The position numbers and the translations under genes are program-made. The notes beneath the pieces are model-generated. The model was not told the origin of the DNA. It searched no databases and saw only the letters and a program-made list of their open reading frames with translations. A DNA stretch of 64,000 nt from Archegozetes longisetosus. Its lineage: Eukaryota; Arthropoda; Arachnida; Sarcoptiformes; Trhypochthoniidae. The stretch covers positions 12,570,001 through 12,634,000 of the forward strand of contig JAEMBT020000005.1 of NCBI GenBank assembly GCA_018873245.2, in the 5' to 3' direction. Shown piece after piece: positions 48,573 through 60,055 of the stretch (the first letter of the stretch is position 1; each line of letters opens with the position of its first letter).

Positions 48573-50187
48573 AGTGCTTCTTATTTTGAATCCTATTCTA
48601 ATAAGACTAGTGTTCAATTGAATCCAAAAGCTTCGGCTCTCATATCAAAATTTTTATTAAATTCACAAAGAAATAAAAATAAAACTTAATTTTTGCATAT
48701 AAGTTACTGAAACTAATCAATCAATTAATTAAGTCTGAAGTTTACGATTAATGTATCGGATACTCTCTATAAGACGAACTCCAAGTATTTTTCTAAACTT
48801 TTTTGCTTTAGTCGTTTTGATATAGTTATGAATAATAGAGTCAAAGATTAAGATCTAATTTTGAGCTTTTTATAGGTTAGATTTATTTATTTATTGATAA
48901 ATGAAGTACCGATGAATAACTTCAGAAGTGGTGTATGGGATAAATGAAAAGGTTCATTTATTCAATAGTAAGTGTTTTTTTTATAAACTGAATCTCACAA
49001 ATCTGTTTGTGACAAATTTCTCAACCAATTCAAGGATTGTGATTAAGAGTTGGACGCGGCAGAGAGCACTCACATTTAATCGATTTTATCCCATTTAAAC
49101 ACTGCTTTTGTTAAATTAATCATTTGGAGTACAGTCGGTCGAAAAAAGTTATGCATAGATCCCGGATTAATCTCTGATGCGTTTGGATAAGATAAGAGGG
49201 ACGAGACAGAAATTGAAATTATAAGTTTATAGCGTCAAATTATAGCATTACTCAGTAATTAAAAAACATAATATGAGTAATAGTGTTATTCGTAGCTGAA
49301 GTCAGTTTATTTCATAAGAAAAACAATAGTCATAGAATGAAAGTTACTGATAAGATATATCAAACTATTTCAATCAATATAGTTCAACAGTCAACTGTGA
49401 TTCAATTTAAATAATTTTAATGATGAGTCGGACCGCTCTCTCGAGCTATCACTTTTTGTAACAGATGTGGCATTGACTCAACTACAAAGATGAGTCAAAG
49501 TCTATTTTATCAGAGTTTTAAACTAACTTTTTAAGTATTCATTTATTGATTAATATTACTAAATGTAATACAGATCTAAATGAGTTGTTGAGCCCTGGTT
49601 TATCAACTCTTCTGCATCTTTTTAGTGATGACAAATACATAACTTTTATCTGGCGACAGTATAACGAATAAGAGTCAATATTACAATCTCTAAAGTTTAC
49701 TCGACAGTTAACGCAAATATCGAGTTCTTAAAAATTAGTTTGACTTAACTGCTAGTCTAGCAGATTTTTTTATAGCGAATAACCAACATCAATTTAATCA
49801 ATATATTAACCAATTTTCACTCCTTATTAGATTTAACTTTATTCTATTAATAAAGAACATGTACGTCATCGTCAAAGTTAACTCTTATTGTTGACAACTT
49901 TCAGTTTATTAAAATTTGAAACACGAGTTTGCAGCTAAAGCAGATGTTCATAGAACAAATAATGCGCATACTCAACTTCAGTAAACAGCTGTCAAAAAAG
50001 TGCCGCTGCTTAACTGTATTTTTTATTTATGGGCAAAACTTTTATCATAAATAAGTTGACTGCCACATCTTCAATAACAAGTTTTAACATTGAACTTAGG
50101 GCTTAAGTGACACGCCTTTTCCGTTATTTAAGTAACGTCTATACAAGTCTAGACATTTGCTCGCTCATAGTTTGATTCGTAGTACAA
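48573..50187. other. Intergenic stretch
   Basis: Apart from the dispersed repeat at 48760-48850, shared with 43815-43905, I see no gene or mobile element in about 1.6 kb. Confidence 0.45.
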
Positions 50188-50215
50188 AATATAAAAACAA
50201 TTATTGTTTTTGTAA
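50188..50215 (+). promoter_or_regulatory. Possible TATA box and palindrome upstream of the GST
   Basis: TATAAAAA occurs about 75 bases before the GST start and runs into the palindrome AAAAACAATTATTGTTTTT. The spacing would suit a core promoter with a short leader. In AT-rich DNA such words arise by chance. Confidence 0.3.
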
Positions 50216-50265
50216 AATTTAATAGTAATAATTGATTTGTGATTTGTTTTGCAAAAATAGTTAAA

Positions 50266-50955
50266 ATGTCGACAATTCCAACACTTGGCTATTGGGATAT
50301 TAGAGGATTGGCTGAACCAATACGTTATTTACTTAAATACAAAGGCATTCAATTTAATGATAAACGCTATGAGTTCGGCGAAGGGACTACTTTTCAAGAA
50401 TTGGAAACTTTGGGTAAGAATTGGACACCAGTAAAGTATACTTTAGGCTTGGATTTCCCGAACCTTCCCTATTATATCGACGGAGACGTCAAACTATCAC
50501 AAAGTTTGGCAATCTTGAGATATTTGGGCCGAAAGTATGATTTGATTGCGACTGACGAGAAGTCTTTGGCTCAACAAGACTTAGTCGAGCAGCAGATACA
50601 GGATATTAGATTTGGATTTATCTGGGGTCTACTCCTGAATAAAGCCGATTATGAAAAGAATAAGGAACCCTACCTAAAGGACACTTTACCATTGCATTTG
50701 GAGCTATTGTCCAAGTTTTTGGGCGATAATGAATGGCTGCTCGGCTCTAAACTAACTTATGTCGACTTTATGGCTTATGAGACTCTCGATTGGCTCAAAT
50801 TGTTTAGTCTGGAGACTGTTGCGAAGTTTGACAATTTGATGCAGTATTTGAAACGGTTTGAAAGTCTTCCCGAGATTTCTGCTTATATTAATTCAGATGA
50901 GTTTAAAAGTTGGCCTCTTTTTGGCCCGATTGTGAGTTGGGGTCATTTCAAGTAA
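50266..50955 (+). CDS. Mu-class glutathione S-transferase
   Basis: A single-exon gene of 229 residues. The start at 50266 was chosen because STIPTLGYWDIRGLAEPIRY is the normal mu-class N-terminus; the in-frame extension upstream has no ATG. The N-terminal thioredoxin-like domain has the catalytic Tyr (GYWDIRG, residue 9) and the glutathione-contact segment LSQSLAILRYLGRKY after the cis-Pro turn (PNLPYYID). The C-terminal helical domain follows, with LTYVDFMAYE and the usual PLFGPIVSW end. The enzyme conjugates glutathione to electrophiles in the cytosol. Length and key residues look intact. Mu-class GSTs are abundant in mites, where they are tied to xenobiotic and plant-toxin tolerance. It lies between two SDR copies on the same strand, but shared regulation is not shown. 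Confidence 0.96.
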   Translation: MSTIPTLGYWDIRGLAEPIRYLLKYKGIQFNDKRYEFGEGTTFQELETLGKNWTPVKYTLGLDFPNLPYYIDGDVKLSQSLAILRYLGRKYDLIATDEKSLAQQDLVEQQIQDIRFGFIWGLLLNKADYEKNKEPYLKDTLPLHLELLSKFLGDNEWLLGSKLTYVDFMAYETLDWLKLFSLETVAKFDNLMQYLKRFESLPEISAYINSDEFKSWPLFGPIVSWGHFK

Positions 50956-51889
50956 ACTTGGATTGAGGTCATTTTATATTTACTCAGTATACTAAAATTT
51001 TAGTCTTATTTACTACATTCACATTTTAATTATCAATATATAAATGCTAAAAATTAAATTTTTGATCAAAACTATTTTTAGATAATACTCTGTAAAAGAC
51101 TGGAAAATGTAACAAAGTTGTAATTTTGTTATAAAGGTTAAATGCTTGAAAATACCCTTAAAAACAGTACGCGTAGTTTTTTCAATGTGTTGACTATTGC
51201 CTTCAAGTTAACTAAAACCACGAATTCAGATCAATGTATAGATATTTGCTACAAATAAATTAAAAGAGCTCATCAATTACTATGAAGTGGTTAGAAAGCA
51301 CAAATTCTTTCTGATCATTATCTGATCTGATCATTGATTTGATCATGAATGGTATTGACATTTAATCTTAATTAAGGTAATATTGTAGAGTACAGTACTT
51401 ATTGCGCTTACTTACGAGTTAGATCTGAAAATTATGAAACTTATTAGAGAACGCAATTGACAAAAACAACCACTTTCATAGTTTAAAATGTAATTATTAT
51501 TGTAAGTGATTTATTGTATGCAAATAGTAATGATCATCAAATTAAAAACAATATTCAAACGTATAGGTATTTATCTTCTAAAAGCTCTTTAACTATCATC
51601 TGATAAATGAAAATTTGGTTTTTTCCAAAAATATTGGTTGAAAACCAGATATGTTTTGAAAGATAATGATTATTAAAGTGTTTAACTTAGTTTGGTATTT
51701 TTTGGTGAATCAAAAAGTTTTTATCCTTGAAAAATATAATGCGTTAAAGCCACACGCTAACGTTAAATAGACATTACATTAAGAGCAGAGAAATCAGTGT
51801 TAACTTGAAGCAGGTTCCATTTAGCACAATCATCTTTTCTTAAGATTGCATAACTTTTTGCCTATAAACGCAGTTGATCTCAGATCAAT
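50956..51889. other. Intergenic stretch
   Basis: No gene. A small cluster of TGATCA words lies at 51315-51355. The last 100 bases resemble the region before the SDR-A start. Confidence 0.45.
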
Positions 51890-53252
51890 ATGAGTTCTTT
51901 CGAGAAATTTTACTACTCTTTGTTGACTTATATCAGAATTTTAATCGAATACATAAGTAATCATTTGAAATTCACACGATTTGGACCGAAGAGGTATAGG
52001 AGTGATAAAAGACTCGATGGAAAAGTAGTTATAATAACTGGTGCTAATACAGGTATCGGCAGACAAACAGCCAGAAGTTTAGCAAAACGAGGAGCTAAGG
52101 TTTGTATTGATAAATGAAAAGTACAACTAGAGAATTTCTGAGAATCCATTCTGTTTAAAATGAAAACGATTTACGGAGCGATTGACTCTTATGATATTTA
52201 CTGGTGCATAACCTGTTTACTACAAAGTTTACTACAAGTTTACTACAGAATTTTCCATACGTGAAATAATTGAGGTTTTCTTAGGTAATAATGGCGTGTC
52301 GTAATGTCGAAAAGGCTAATAAAGCTGCGGATGATATAAGAAAAGAAGTTGAAATTGCTAACATCGAAGTTATGAAATTGGATTTGTCTTCATTGACATC
52401 AGTTCGACAATTTGCTAAAGAAGTCTGTGAACAAGAGTCAAAAATAGATATTCTTGTCAACAACGCAGGAGTTATGATGTGTCCAAAGTTGACGACTTTA
52501 GACGGATTTGAGATGCAGTTCGCGACCAATTATTTAGGTATATAAAGAGCGATAACTTTTAGCAATGCATTGATTGAGAATTTCGATCGAAAATTATAGA
52601 AAATAGTTCAATGAGAGTATAATTAAAATGATTTGAGAATAAATAACAAAATCTGAAGGATATTTTAACTATTTTCAGGTCACTTCTTATTAACGATGCT
52701 ATTAATCGATTATCTGAAGAAATCATCAAATGCTAGAATAATAAATGTCACATCATTTCTACACTACTACGCAAACATTGATTTTAATGATATTAATTAC
52801 GATAATAATTACGATCCCTTAAAGAGTTATGCCCGAAGCAAATTAGCACAAGTACTATTCACTCGAGAATTGTCTCGAAGACTGTCGAAAACTAATATCA
52901 ATGTCTATTGCTTACATCCGGGAATCGTTAAGACTGAGCTAGATCGACATCAGAGTGCATTTTTTTTAAGATTTGTTGATTTAGTATTGAGACCAATGGA
53001 CGCTGAATTGGGATCACAAACAATTCTTTATTGTATACTTGAGGATAAATTGGATACAGAATCGGGTCATTATTATAGGTGAAGAATTTTAAATAATTTT
53101 AATCTTTTAGAAATTCTTTTATATCAAATGAAACTCTATTTTTCAGTAATTGTCGTCGAATCGATTACATGACTAGTAATGCAACCGATGATTTGAGCGC
53201 TAGAAAACTTTGGGATCTAAGCTGCGATTTGGTTAAACTTGACTACAGTTAA
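51890..53252 (+). CDS. Short-chain dehydrogenase/reductase (RDH11-14-like), copy B, intact
   Basis: Four exons, 51890-52099, 52285-52537, 52679-53078 and 53147-53252, give 322 residues with no stop. An N-terminal amphipathic or hydrophobic segment (about 5-25) precedes the FGPK.Y region typical of membrane-linked retinol dehydrogenases. The Rossmann motif TGANTGIG is at 50-57, NNAG at 129-132, catalytic Ser at 180 (NVTS), Tyr at 205 and Lys at 209 (YARSK). The 25-residue Ser-Tyr spacing matches RDH12-type enzymes. Human relatives reduce retinal or lipid aldehydes with NADPH at the ER or mitochondria; the substrate in a mite is unknown. It is the only intact member of three local copies, downstream of the GST on the same strand. 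Confidence 0.92.
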
Positions 53253-53940
53253 GACTAGATAAGACATCAAGAGCTAAGTGTTGTTGAAAAAGTTAGCTCA
53301 AGTAAAATATCAGTGCTATACTAAGATATTTTTGTATCAATTTATTCAAGTGTTTAAATTTAGAAATTTTTATTTCTTTAAAAGTAAGTTTCCATTTGCG
53401 ATTAATTTTTTTTATCAAACTTTAAATCAAACAATAAATATCAATATTAGAATAGGTGAACAAAACCTGATGGAAAAATGGATTAAATAAACTTGATTAC
53501 AATTAATACTATAAGATATTAATTTAGTTTATAGTTTAATTGTAAAGATCTGAGAGTGAAAATGTTATATAGAATGTGACAAATTGATTCTCGATTCTCA
53601 ATTCAAATAAGTATTTAATTATAAAAATTATTTGTTAGTGTATGAAAAACTTTGAATGAGAGTGCTTTCAAAGTCGAAAATCATATGAAAATGCTTTTAG
53701 AAATTTGTTTAGTTCAAAAATTATTATTTATCTATCAGTTAATAACAAAATTCTTTGATGTTAGCATTGATGGAATAGTATTATCCTAAAAAGTAAGTTA
53801 AGTAAGAAGGCATAGCTAACAGGAGTAAGATCTGTAGCTGAAGCTTAGCCACAAGCGGGATGTCAGTTCTTCAGCTTTGAGACAGTGTCTCCAGCCTTCA
53901 ACGCAAGTATAAAGTTACAGACTAAAATTTTATCGGATAG
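53253..53940. other. Intergenic stretch
   Basis: Downstream of SDR-B. A 70-codon open frame from 53278 lacks an ATG start and is not supported. No other gene seen. Confidence 0.45.
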
Positions 53941-54480
53941 TTCCATATAGGTTCCGCCCTCAATCTTGATGAAAGTGACACATTTGATGTTTTTTGGGAT
54001 CTTGAATCGAATGGTGAAGATCCGAAGTTGCTATGACAAACCGTTCCTGACATATCGCACAAAAAAACCATGAAAGAGAAAAATTAAACTAATCTGACCA
54101 AACCAAACCTATCCATTAAGCCAAGCCTACTGGAGGATGATGGCGTCACTAAAATTCTTTTATTTATATTCAATACTCGTTCGGTTGTATCTCTTGATTG
54201 GTTGGTTATCAAAGAATGTTACCTTTGATATGGTTATATTTTGTTGTTTTATGCTATATTTTCGGAACGGTTAGTCATCGCAGCTTGGGATCTTAACCAT
54301 TGATTCAGAAGCCATAAAGATATTAAATATGTCATGTCCATACTGATTGGGAGGCGGGACCTATTCGAAACCGCAGCTGGTTAGGCTCGTGTTTCATTAT
54401 GTTTTTGTTCCATATCACGTAACCGATTTGTCATCTCAATATGGCACCTTCACCATTCGATTCTGAATTGAAAAACATAC
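53941..54480. repeat. Inverted repeat of about 120-bp arms with a third partial copy
   Basis: 53943-54058 and 54252-54375 are inverted copies, sharing AATAGGT(T/C)CCGCC, GAATC(G)AATGGT and TGACAAACCGTTCC-like words. 54415-54475 holds another minus-strand copy of the GAATCGAATGGTGAAG part. The block is richer in GC than its surroundings and lies just left of the SDR-C remnant. It is probably part of a mobile element not otherwise recognised. Confidence 0.6.
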
Positions 54481-54662
54481 TATATGTCTTAGTTTCGTTT
54501 AAATCAGGAGCGAAGCTATTCAGAACTTTGGTCAAAATTTATTGTCTTTAGCTTAAAATATAGCGAAGTCTAATACATCTTCAATTAGAAAATTGGTCTA
54601 CCATTTTATTCTAACACCCCCTTAAATATGAAATTCAAGTCATATCACGATTAATGTTAATA

Positions 54663-55171
54663 CACCGGATTTGTCATAACCTTTTGCACAGGGGTACACC
54701 AATAACCGATAAAGATATAAATTTTTTAAGACTTTTTTTAATATACTTTCTAAACGAGAATAATTGGTACAATTAGACTACAAACTCTTAACTTCATTTT
54801 TAAACTTTAGTGCTTCGATTTTTTTATTTAGTTTAGGAGTTAACTTATGAAAAGTGTTTGAAATCATAAAAAGCGTTATTCAGTTTTTTTTGTGTTTTCC
54901 ATTAATTTCTGAAGATATGGCCGGGACTTATGACAATGAACAGCAACGATTAATTGACAGAGTTAAACGCATTGCATTTCGTGAAGAACGAGATGCAATG
55001 ACTTCAGGAAAGACTTCAGGCTGTTCGCCACACAAGCGGAGGACATGCAAATTATTGATTGAACGTGTATTAATCTTATTTATAATAAGGAATATTTTAA
55101 AATTTAAATCGTGTTTCTATCATTTTTAGTTTTTACTGTATCCTCCGTGCAAAAGGTTATGATAAACCCCG
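54663..55171. mobile_element. Tc1/mariner-type MITE, family 2, inserted in the SDR-C intron
   Basis: The ends are inverted: CACCGGATTTGTCATAACC at left and, reversed, CGGGGTTTATCATAACC at right; both continue into CTTTTGCAC. TA flanks both ends (54661-2, 55172-3). The flanks ATTAATGTTAATA and CATCCAAATG are contiguous in SDR-A intron 2 (about 46540-46562), which gives the empty site. Inside, from ATG 54917 (plus), MAGTYDNEQQRLIDR matches the peptide in the element at 28926. The catalytic core is missing. Confidence 0.85.
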
Positions 55172-55188
55172 TACATCCAAATGTTTAG

Positions 55189-55822
55189 ATCGTTTCTTAT
55201 TAACGATGCTATTAATAAATCATATGAAGGAGCTGTCAAAAGCTAGAATCGTAAACGTTTCATCACTTCTTCATCACATCGCGACCATTGACTTCAATGA
55301 TATTAATTACGATAATAATGATCCTCGTACGAGGTTGTGCTCGAAGCAAATTAGCACAGATACTGTTTGCTCGAGAACTGTCTCGAAAACTGTCAGAAAC
55401 TAATATCAATGTTTATTGTTTACATCCGGGATTCATTAAGACAGAGTTGCTTCGACATCAAGATTTAAAATCATTTAAGTTCATACTTGTTAATTTTAAA
55501 TCCAGTTGACACTGAATAAGGATCTCAAACTCTTTATTGTGCACTTGAAAATAAATTGGATACAGAATCGGGACATTATTATAGATAAAGTTTCGTTTCC
55601 CAACATCGTTATATTTTCTCATAAAACAATTTTCTCAGTAATTGTCGTCGAATCGATTATATGACGAGTAACGCAACCAATGATTCGAATGCCAGAAAAT
55701 TGTGGAATTTAAGCTGTGATTTGGTTAAAATTGACTATAATTCAAAACTGGATCAGACATCAGTTAAACAGTTAAGAAAAATGGATATTTATAAAACTAA
55801 AATTTGGATCTCTGTGCAATAA
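55189..55822 (+). pseudogene. SDR copy C: exons 3-4 only, multiply broken
   Basis: Exon 3 (55189-55584) and exon 4 (from 55639) match SDR-A and SDR-B, but no exon 1 or 2 lies upstream. There is a frameshift at about 55325, the catalytic Tyr reads Cys (GCARSK for SYARSK), and the exon 3 donor GT has become AT (TATTATAGATAAAG). The catalytic Ser is kept (NVSS). Sequence and intron flanks are closer to copy A than to copy B. It is a dead 3' fragment. Confidence 0.85.
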
Positions 55823-56125
55823 TGATTACGTATATAGAGAAAAAAGGAGGAATGAGGCAGTAGATGTAGGTATAGCTAAGAGAGTTTTCCACTTTAAAAC
55901 CAAGTGGTGGATTGTACAGCAACAAACAGTATAGGAATACAATCAGTTGAGAAAACTTTGTGAATATTTAGATATTATATAGAACTTATTTTTCTTATAA
56001 TTCTTTAATTATAATTATACTAACAATTCTTGAATTTATAGTTTATATTCATATCAAATTTATTAACTATGTATCAATATATTATTCAATTTTTTAAACG
56101 TATTGTGTATCTATTTAGATGAAAA
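55823..56125. other. Intergenic stretch
   Basis: Nothing recognised in about 300 bases. Confidence 0.4.
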
Positions 56126-56374
56126 TTAAACTTTCATCGAACTATAGTATTTTTTAAGGTAATAGATAAGTGTTAACCTCTTTTCCGTCAAGTTCGTTGT
56201 AACGTAGTGTCTCTTACCTATTTTTTCTTTAGCGGCCAATCGTTTCTCATATGTTTTAATTATGTTGTATATGAAACTGCGAGGCATACTTTCAGCCATC
56301 AAATGTTTAACTGTATAAGACTTTGGTTTATCTGAATTGTTGTTATAGAATGTGGCCACTTCATTTCGAGTCAT
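56126..56374 (-). mobile_element. Tc1-like transposase N-terminal (helix-turn-helix) remnant
   Basis: The frame reads MTRNEVATFYNNNSDKPKSY then TVKHLMAESMPRSFIYNIIK and RLAAKEKIGKRHYVTTNLT. This has the layout of Tc1-type DNA-binding N-termini (TVKHF, R.TIY.IIKR, then a Gly-Arg AT-hook-like segment). The catalytic domain is absent and no terminal repeats were identified. Confidence 0.5.
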
Positions 56375-56399
56375 CTCTTTTTTGCTGGCATAAATTTGG

Positions 56400-57090
56400 A
56401 TAATTTAACTCACTATCGAAGAGACTTAGAATAATTTTATATCAATAAATTATCTACAAAATTGTATAATGTATTCCACAAATTAGAATTCTATTTGTCA
56501 AAAAGAGTCTAAATTCTGATTGACATGACGTCACTACTTATCTTCGTAAAAATACACATAAGATTTACACTATTTATTGATTTTTGAGTAAACATAATTT
56601 TAATGATGGAAATCAAAACATTGCTACAAAAGCAAACTCTTTATATTTAATATAGTTTCGAATTAGATTTCTTCAGAATTAGTATTGCATTAAAATAAAT
56701 ATAACTTACTTCAAAGACATCTAAATACTATTTTATATCTGGGGTGGAAAGTTTAAGTGATCAAAAATCTGGGAATTAATTTATTTTCGTGTCAATTCAT
56801 TTTATTGCTTTCATTCGTTAATTGCGAGCCATTTAGAAAATTTAAGATAAGTTGAAAGGTTTCAAAGTTACAAAAGCCTACATAATTAATAAAAAGTAAC
56901 TGCAATTTTGAATATAATTTAGTGAGTAATTTGCGAAAAGTTCTCATGACTCAAAAACAATAGTGAATAACTAATATTTTTTCTTGTGAACCGATTAATT
57001 GCTTTTAAAGAGAGTTGATTTTCATTCAGAATCTCAATAATGTTAGGATGATTATATTTAGAGTTAAAATACATTAATTCATTTCTAAAC
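56400..57090. other. Intergenic stretch, possible upstream exons of the receptor
   Basis: No coding region recognised. The receptor at 57091 lacks a signal peptide, so an upstream exon may be hidden here, but I could not find it. Confidence 0.4.
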
Positions 57091-58986
57091 ATGGAACAAC
57101 AAGTGTTAGATTTGATCGATATTCAACAAATGATAGAATCTCGACCATCAACTTATTGGCAAAAATATGTCAATCGAATTAATATGACTTTTATTGATTG
57201 TAATCTATTCAAAGATGATTGTATTTTGCCTAAAAATCAAAATAAGTTCTATGTCTATGTTCATCACAAAAGTGTAAGTTTTAACGAAAAAATATCTTAG
57301 ATATATTTACTTCAAATTTTAATGACAGGGAGATTATAGAGAAGTTGATGAGAATATCTCATATGCCAGTTCATTAATTACTCCTGTATTGAAGGAAATC
57401 GGAGTTGTTGTTAATTATAGGTATTTATAGTAAAAATTTCAGAATAAGTTTCAAAATTAAATTCTATGATTTCGTTTAATAGTATGCATCTGTATGTTGG
57501 TAAGTCTGGTGAGCATTCAAATGTAGAGCCCAATTGGGTCACAGAGGGTAGAATCGATGTTGTTGATAGAGTTCCTATGGTTTATGATGATGAAATGGAA
57601 AGATATGGATTTGATTGTGTAAAACCTTTGTTTATTTCAAATCAATTATCAATTATGAGTCCAATCATAAAAAGAGAGAGATTCTCAACTTTCGAGATAT
57701 GGAAAGTATTTGATATTAAAGTTTGGATTTGTATATTTTCTGTACTTTTGGTTATAGTAATAACAGATAAAATGGTGTCCCTGTTTAAGAACAGGGATCG
57801 AAATAATTGGTTCAATGTTTTCTGGATTTACTTCAAACCGTTGATTGCAATTGTGGAGCCTCTTAATTACAAAAGTTATTTATACATTTTGTGGATTATG
57901 TCTATCATTCATTTAACTGAAATTTTTAAGAATGAAATCTTAGCAAAATTGGTAGCGGCTCCCGATATATATGCCAATAACATCGATGATCTTTTGGATG
58001 ATAAATGGGACGCATATACCACTAAAGTAGACTTGGATTATTGGAAACAATTCGTACATAAGAGTTCATCTGTTGATGATTTTATGTATGAAAAGTACAA
58101 AAAGCTAATTGCAAAAGCAACTGGTATAGACTTGAGTGAAATTGGACAGTGGATTAAATTGATAGATGAACCAAAATTGTTTATTAAGAAACTTAAGAAT
58201 AGTGTATTTTTCGAAGACGATCAGGCACTCAGAATGTATGAAATTTTTCTGAAAAAGTTTGTTAAATTTCATTTAGCGAAAGAGTCTTATGTCCCAAAAC
58301 TAATTACTCCGATTTGTTTTGCTCCTGGTTTCAAATTTAGTGAAGAAGCTGAAAAAGTGTATGTTTTTTATCATAAACTATCAAATGGGAAGTTGTGTAC
58401 TTTTTGAGACTATATATACTTATGTGCAGTACCTTCAATGCGTTGAATTAATTAAAGAAAATATACACTAGAGGTTAAGGTGAAAAGTATAAAACTTGTC
58501 CATTTAATAATATATAATTGAATTTTTGAATTTAAAAATATTTCATTATTCGATGACCATATATATTTTTTAGATCAATGTGGTTGTTTGAATCTTCTCT
58601 CTTAGACTATTTGTATGACGAAAAGGCAAACTTTGACTATAACGTTGCCCTCAAACTAATCAAAATGTTTAAGGGGAACGAATTTATCGATAGATTTATT
58701 GACGATGAACCAAATCTTGAACCTTTGATTTTAATTTATATAAAGCCTGTGTTTCTATTTCTCTTGTATTGTTCAATAATCAACTGTATTGTCTTATGTT
58801 TAGAATTTCTCCATTCAGTGAGTTTGCATAAAATCTTTTTCACATGAAGTTTGAATGAAATTTTAAAATTCTAATGTAGAGACAGCTCAATAGATGTATA
58901 CCCAAAATGGATAAAATTCTAATATTTTTCGATCGATAAATTTGTATCTTAAACCATAAAAATTTTTAACATGTTTACAGCTATAA
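57091..58986 (+). CDS. Divergent ionotropic receptor (IR/iGluR-like)
   Basis: Proposed exons: 57091-57273, 57329-57420, 57483-58391, 58574-58817 and a two-codon end at 58981-58986, in compatible phases. The order is that of an iGluR ligand domain and channel: an S1 lobe ending IKRERFSTFEIWKVF; TM1 (VWICIFSVLLVIVITDKMV); a pore region (FNVFWIYFKPLIAIVEP); TM3 (SYLYILWIMSIIHLTEIF) running into NEILAKLVAAP; an S2 lobe with FFEDDQALRMYEIF and YHKLSNGK; and TM4 (FLFLLYCSIINCIVLCLEFL). IRs are ligand-gated cation channels, mainly chemosensory in arthropods. The N-terminal domain and signal peptide of full iGluRs are missing. The exon 3 donor GAA|GTTGTG is not the strongest, and the final exon is weak. 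A second related scrap lies at 60838. Confidence 0.72.
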
Positions 58987-59304
58987 GAATGTTTTGGGGT
59001 TACGGGAAAGTAATGTCGCTTTTAAAACCAAATGTAAATGTAATTTATAGTATGGTTTCTTTGGTTTATAGATGACTTTCATTTATTAATCTAAAGAACC
59101 GTTCTTTGCCATCAAATTTTTGACAACAGAAAGTTTTCAATTCTTTCAACAAAAATGTCTGACAACAATCTCGAAGGCATCCATATGCGGTGTTGTTTGC
59201 TCTATGAGTTCTGTAAGGGAAGTTAGGTTACAATCGCCTCCAAAGAGCATTTGTGATGTTTATATGAATGTTTTGGATATCCGCAAATGCACTATTGCTC
59301 TAAG

Positions 59305-60055
59305 AAATTTTGGCCGTACTATATAAGTCGCCACCTCATAAATTTTTCTTAAAATTAGTATCCAGGGGTTTTAAGGCACAAGAATTCCAAATTTGAAGGT
59401 CCAGAGTGTCAGAAATTTATGGTTTAAAAGTTTTGAATTTTTGTAAATTACATAGAAGCTACCACTGCCCCATTAGTTATCACGCGGAGGTGGGGTTGAA
59501 TTTAATTAACCTTGATCAGTTTTAATAACCGAGGCGGTCTCGCCTACCTGGGGTCTATGCATTAATAGGTTGTACAATAAATTTTGAGTAGTGTTACCAT
59601 CTCTGTAAATAGATCCGCACAGCGATACTTAACATCGTGCCGCTAAAGATATTCTCAAAGATGCTCACCCAATCGCTCTTTAGGTATGCTACCCCTACAT
59701 ATGCGCTTCTTCATCCCACGCCAGGAGGACTCAATCTTTTGGGTGTTTACCTAAGCGTCAGGGCCGACGTAATGGGGACTATGATTTATCGTTAGGTTAG
59801 ATTAGGCTAGGTTAGGTAAGGTAAGGTCAGGTAAGGTCATAAAACCGGAGTCTAACGTACGCACGGTTAGCGCTGGAGTTGTCGACTGTTTTTGCCACAG
59901 ACTTGTGATTTCAGTGTAGAAACTATAAAATCTTCAACTTTTAAACCATAAATTTCCGACACTCGGGACCAATAAATATTAACTTCTTGTACTTTAATAC
60001 CCCTAGATATGAAGTTTAAAGAAATCTGTGAGGTGGAGTGACCCCGAAATTCTGT
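59305..60055. mobile_element. TIR element with TTAGG-like tract and GC-rich core
   Basis: Arms of about 125 bp (about 59315-59440 and 59925-60050) are inverted, sharing GTGTC(A/G)GAAATTTATGG then TTTAAAAGTT, and CACCTCA near the ends. The centre is richer in GC and has GGTTAGATTAGGCTAGGTTA-like words at 59793-59840 followed by CGGAGTCTAACG and GGTTAGCG, which recur in the outer element at 33236. No complete transposase and no clear target duplication seen. Confidence 0.65.

Noticed and set aside
50239..50265. Nine-residue extension of the GST
   Set aside because: It begins with a non-ATG codon, and the family N-terminus starts at 50266.
53278..53490. 70-codon frame after SDR-B
   Set aside because: It has no ATG start and looks like AT-rich 3' flank.
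59120..59326. 68-codon frame with a Ser/Val-rich sequence
   Set aside because: It overlaps the end of a TIR element and has no homology or conserved pattern.
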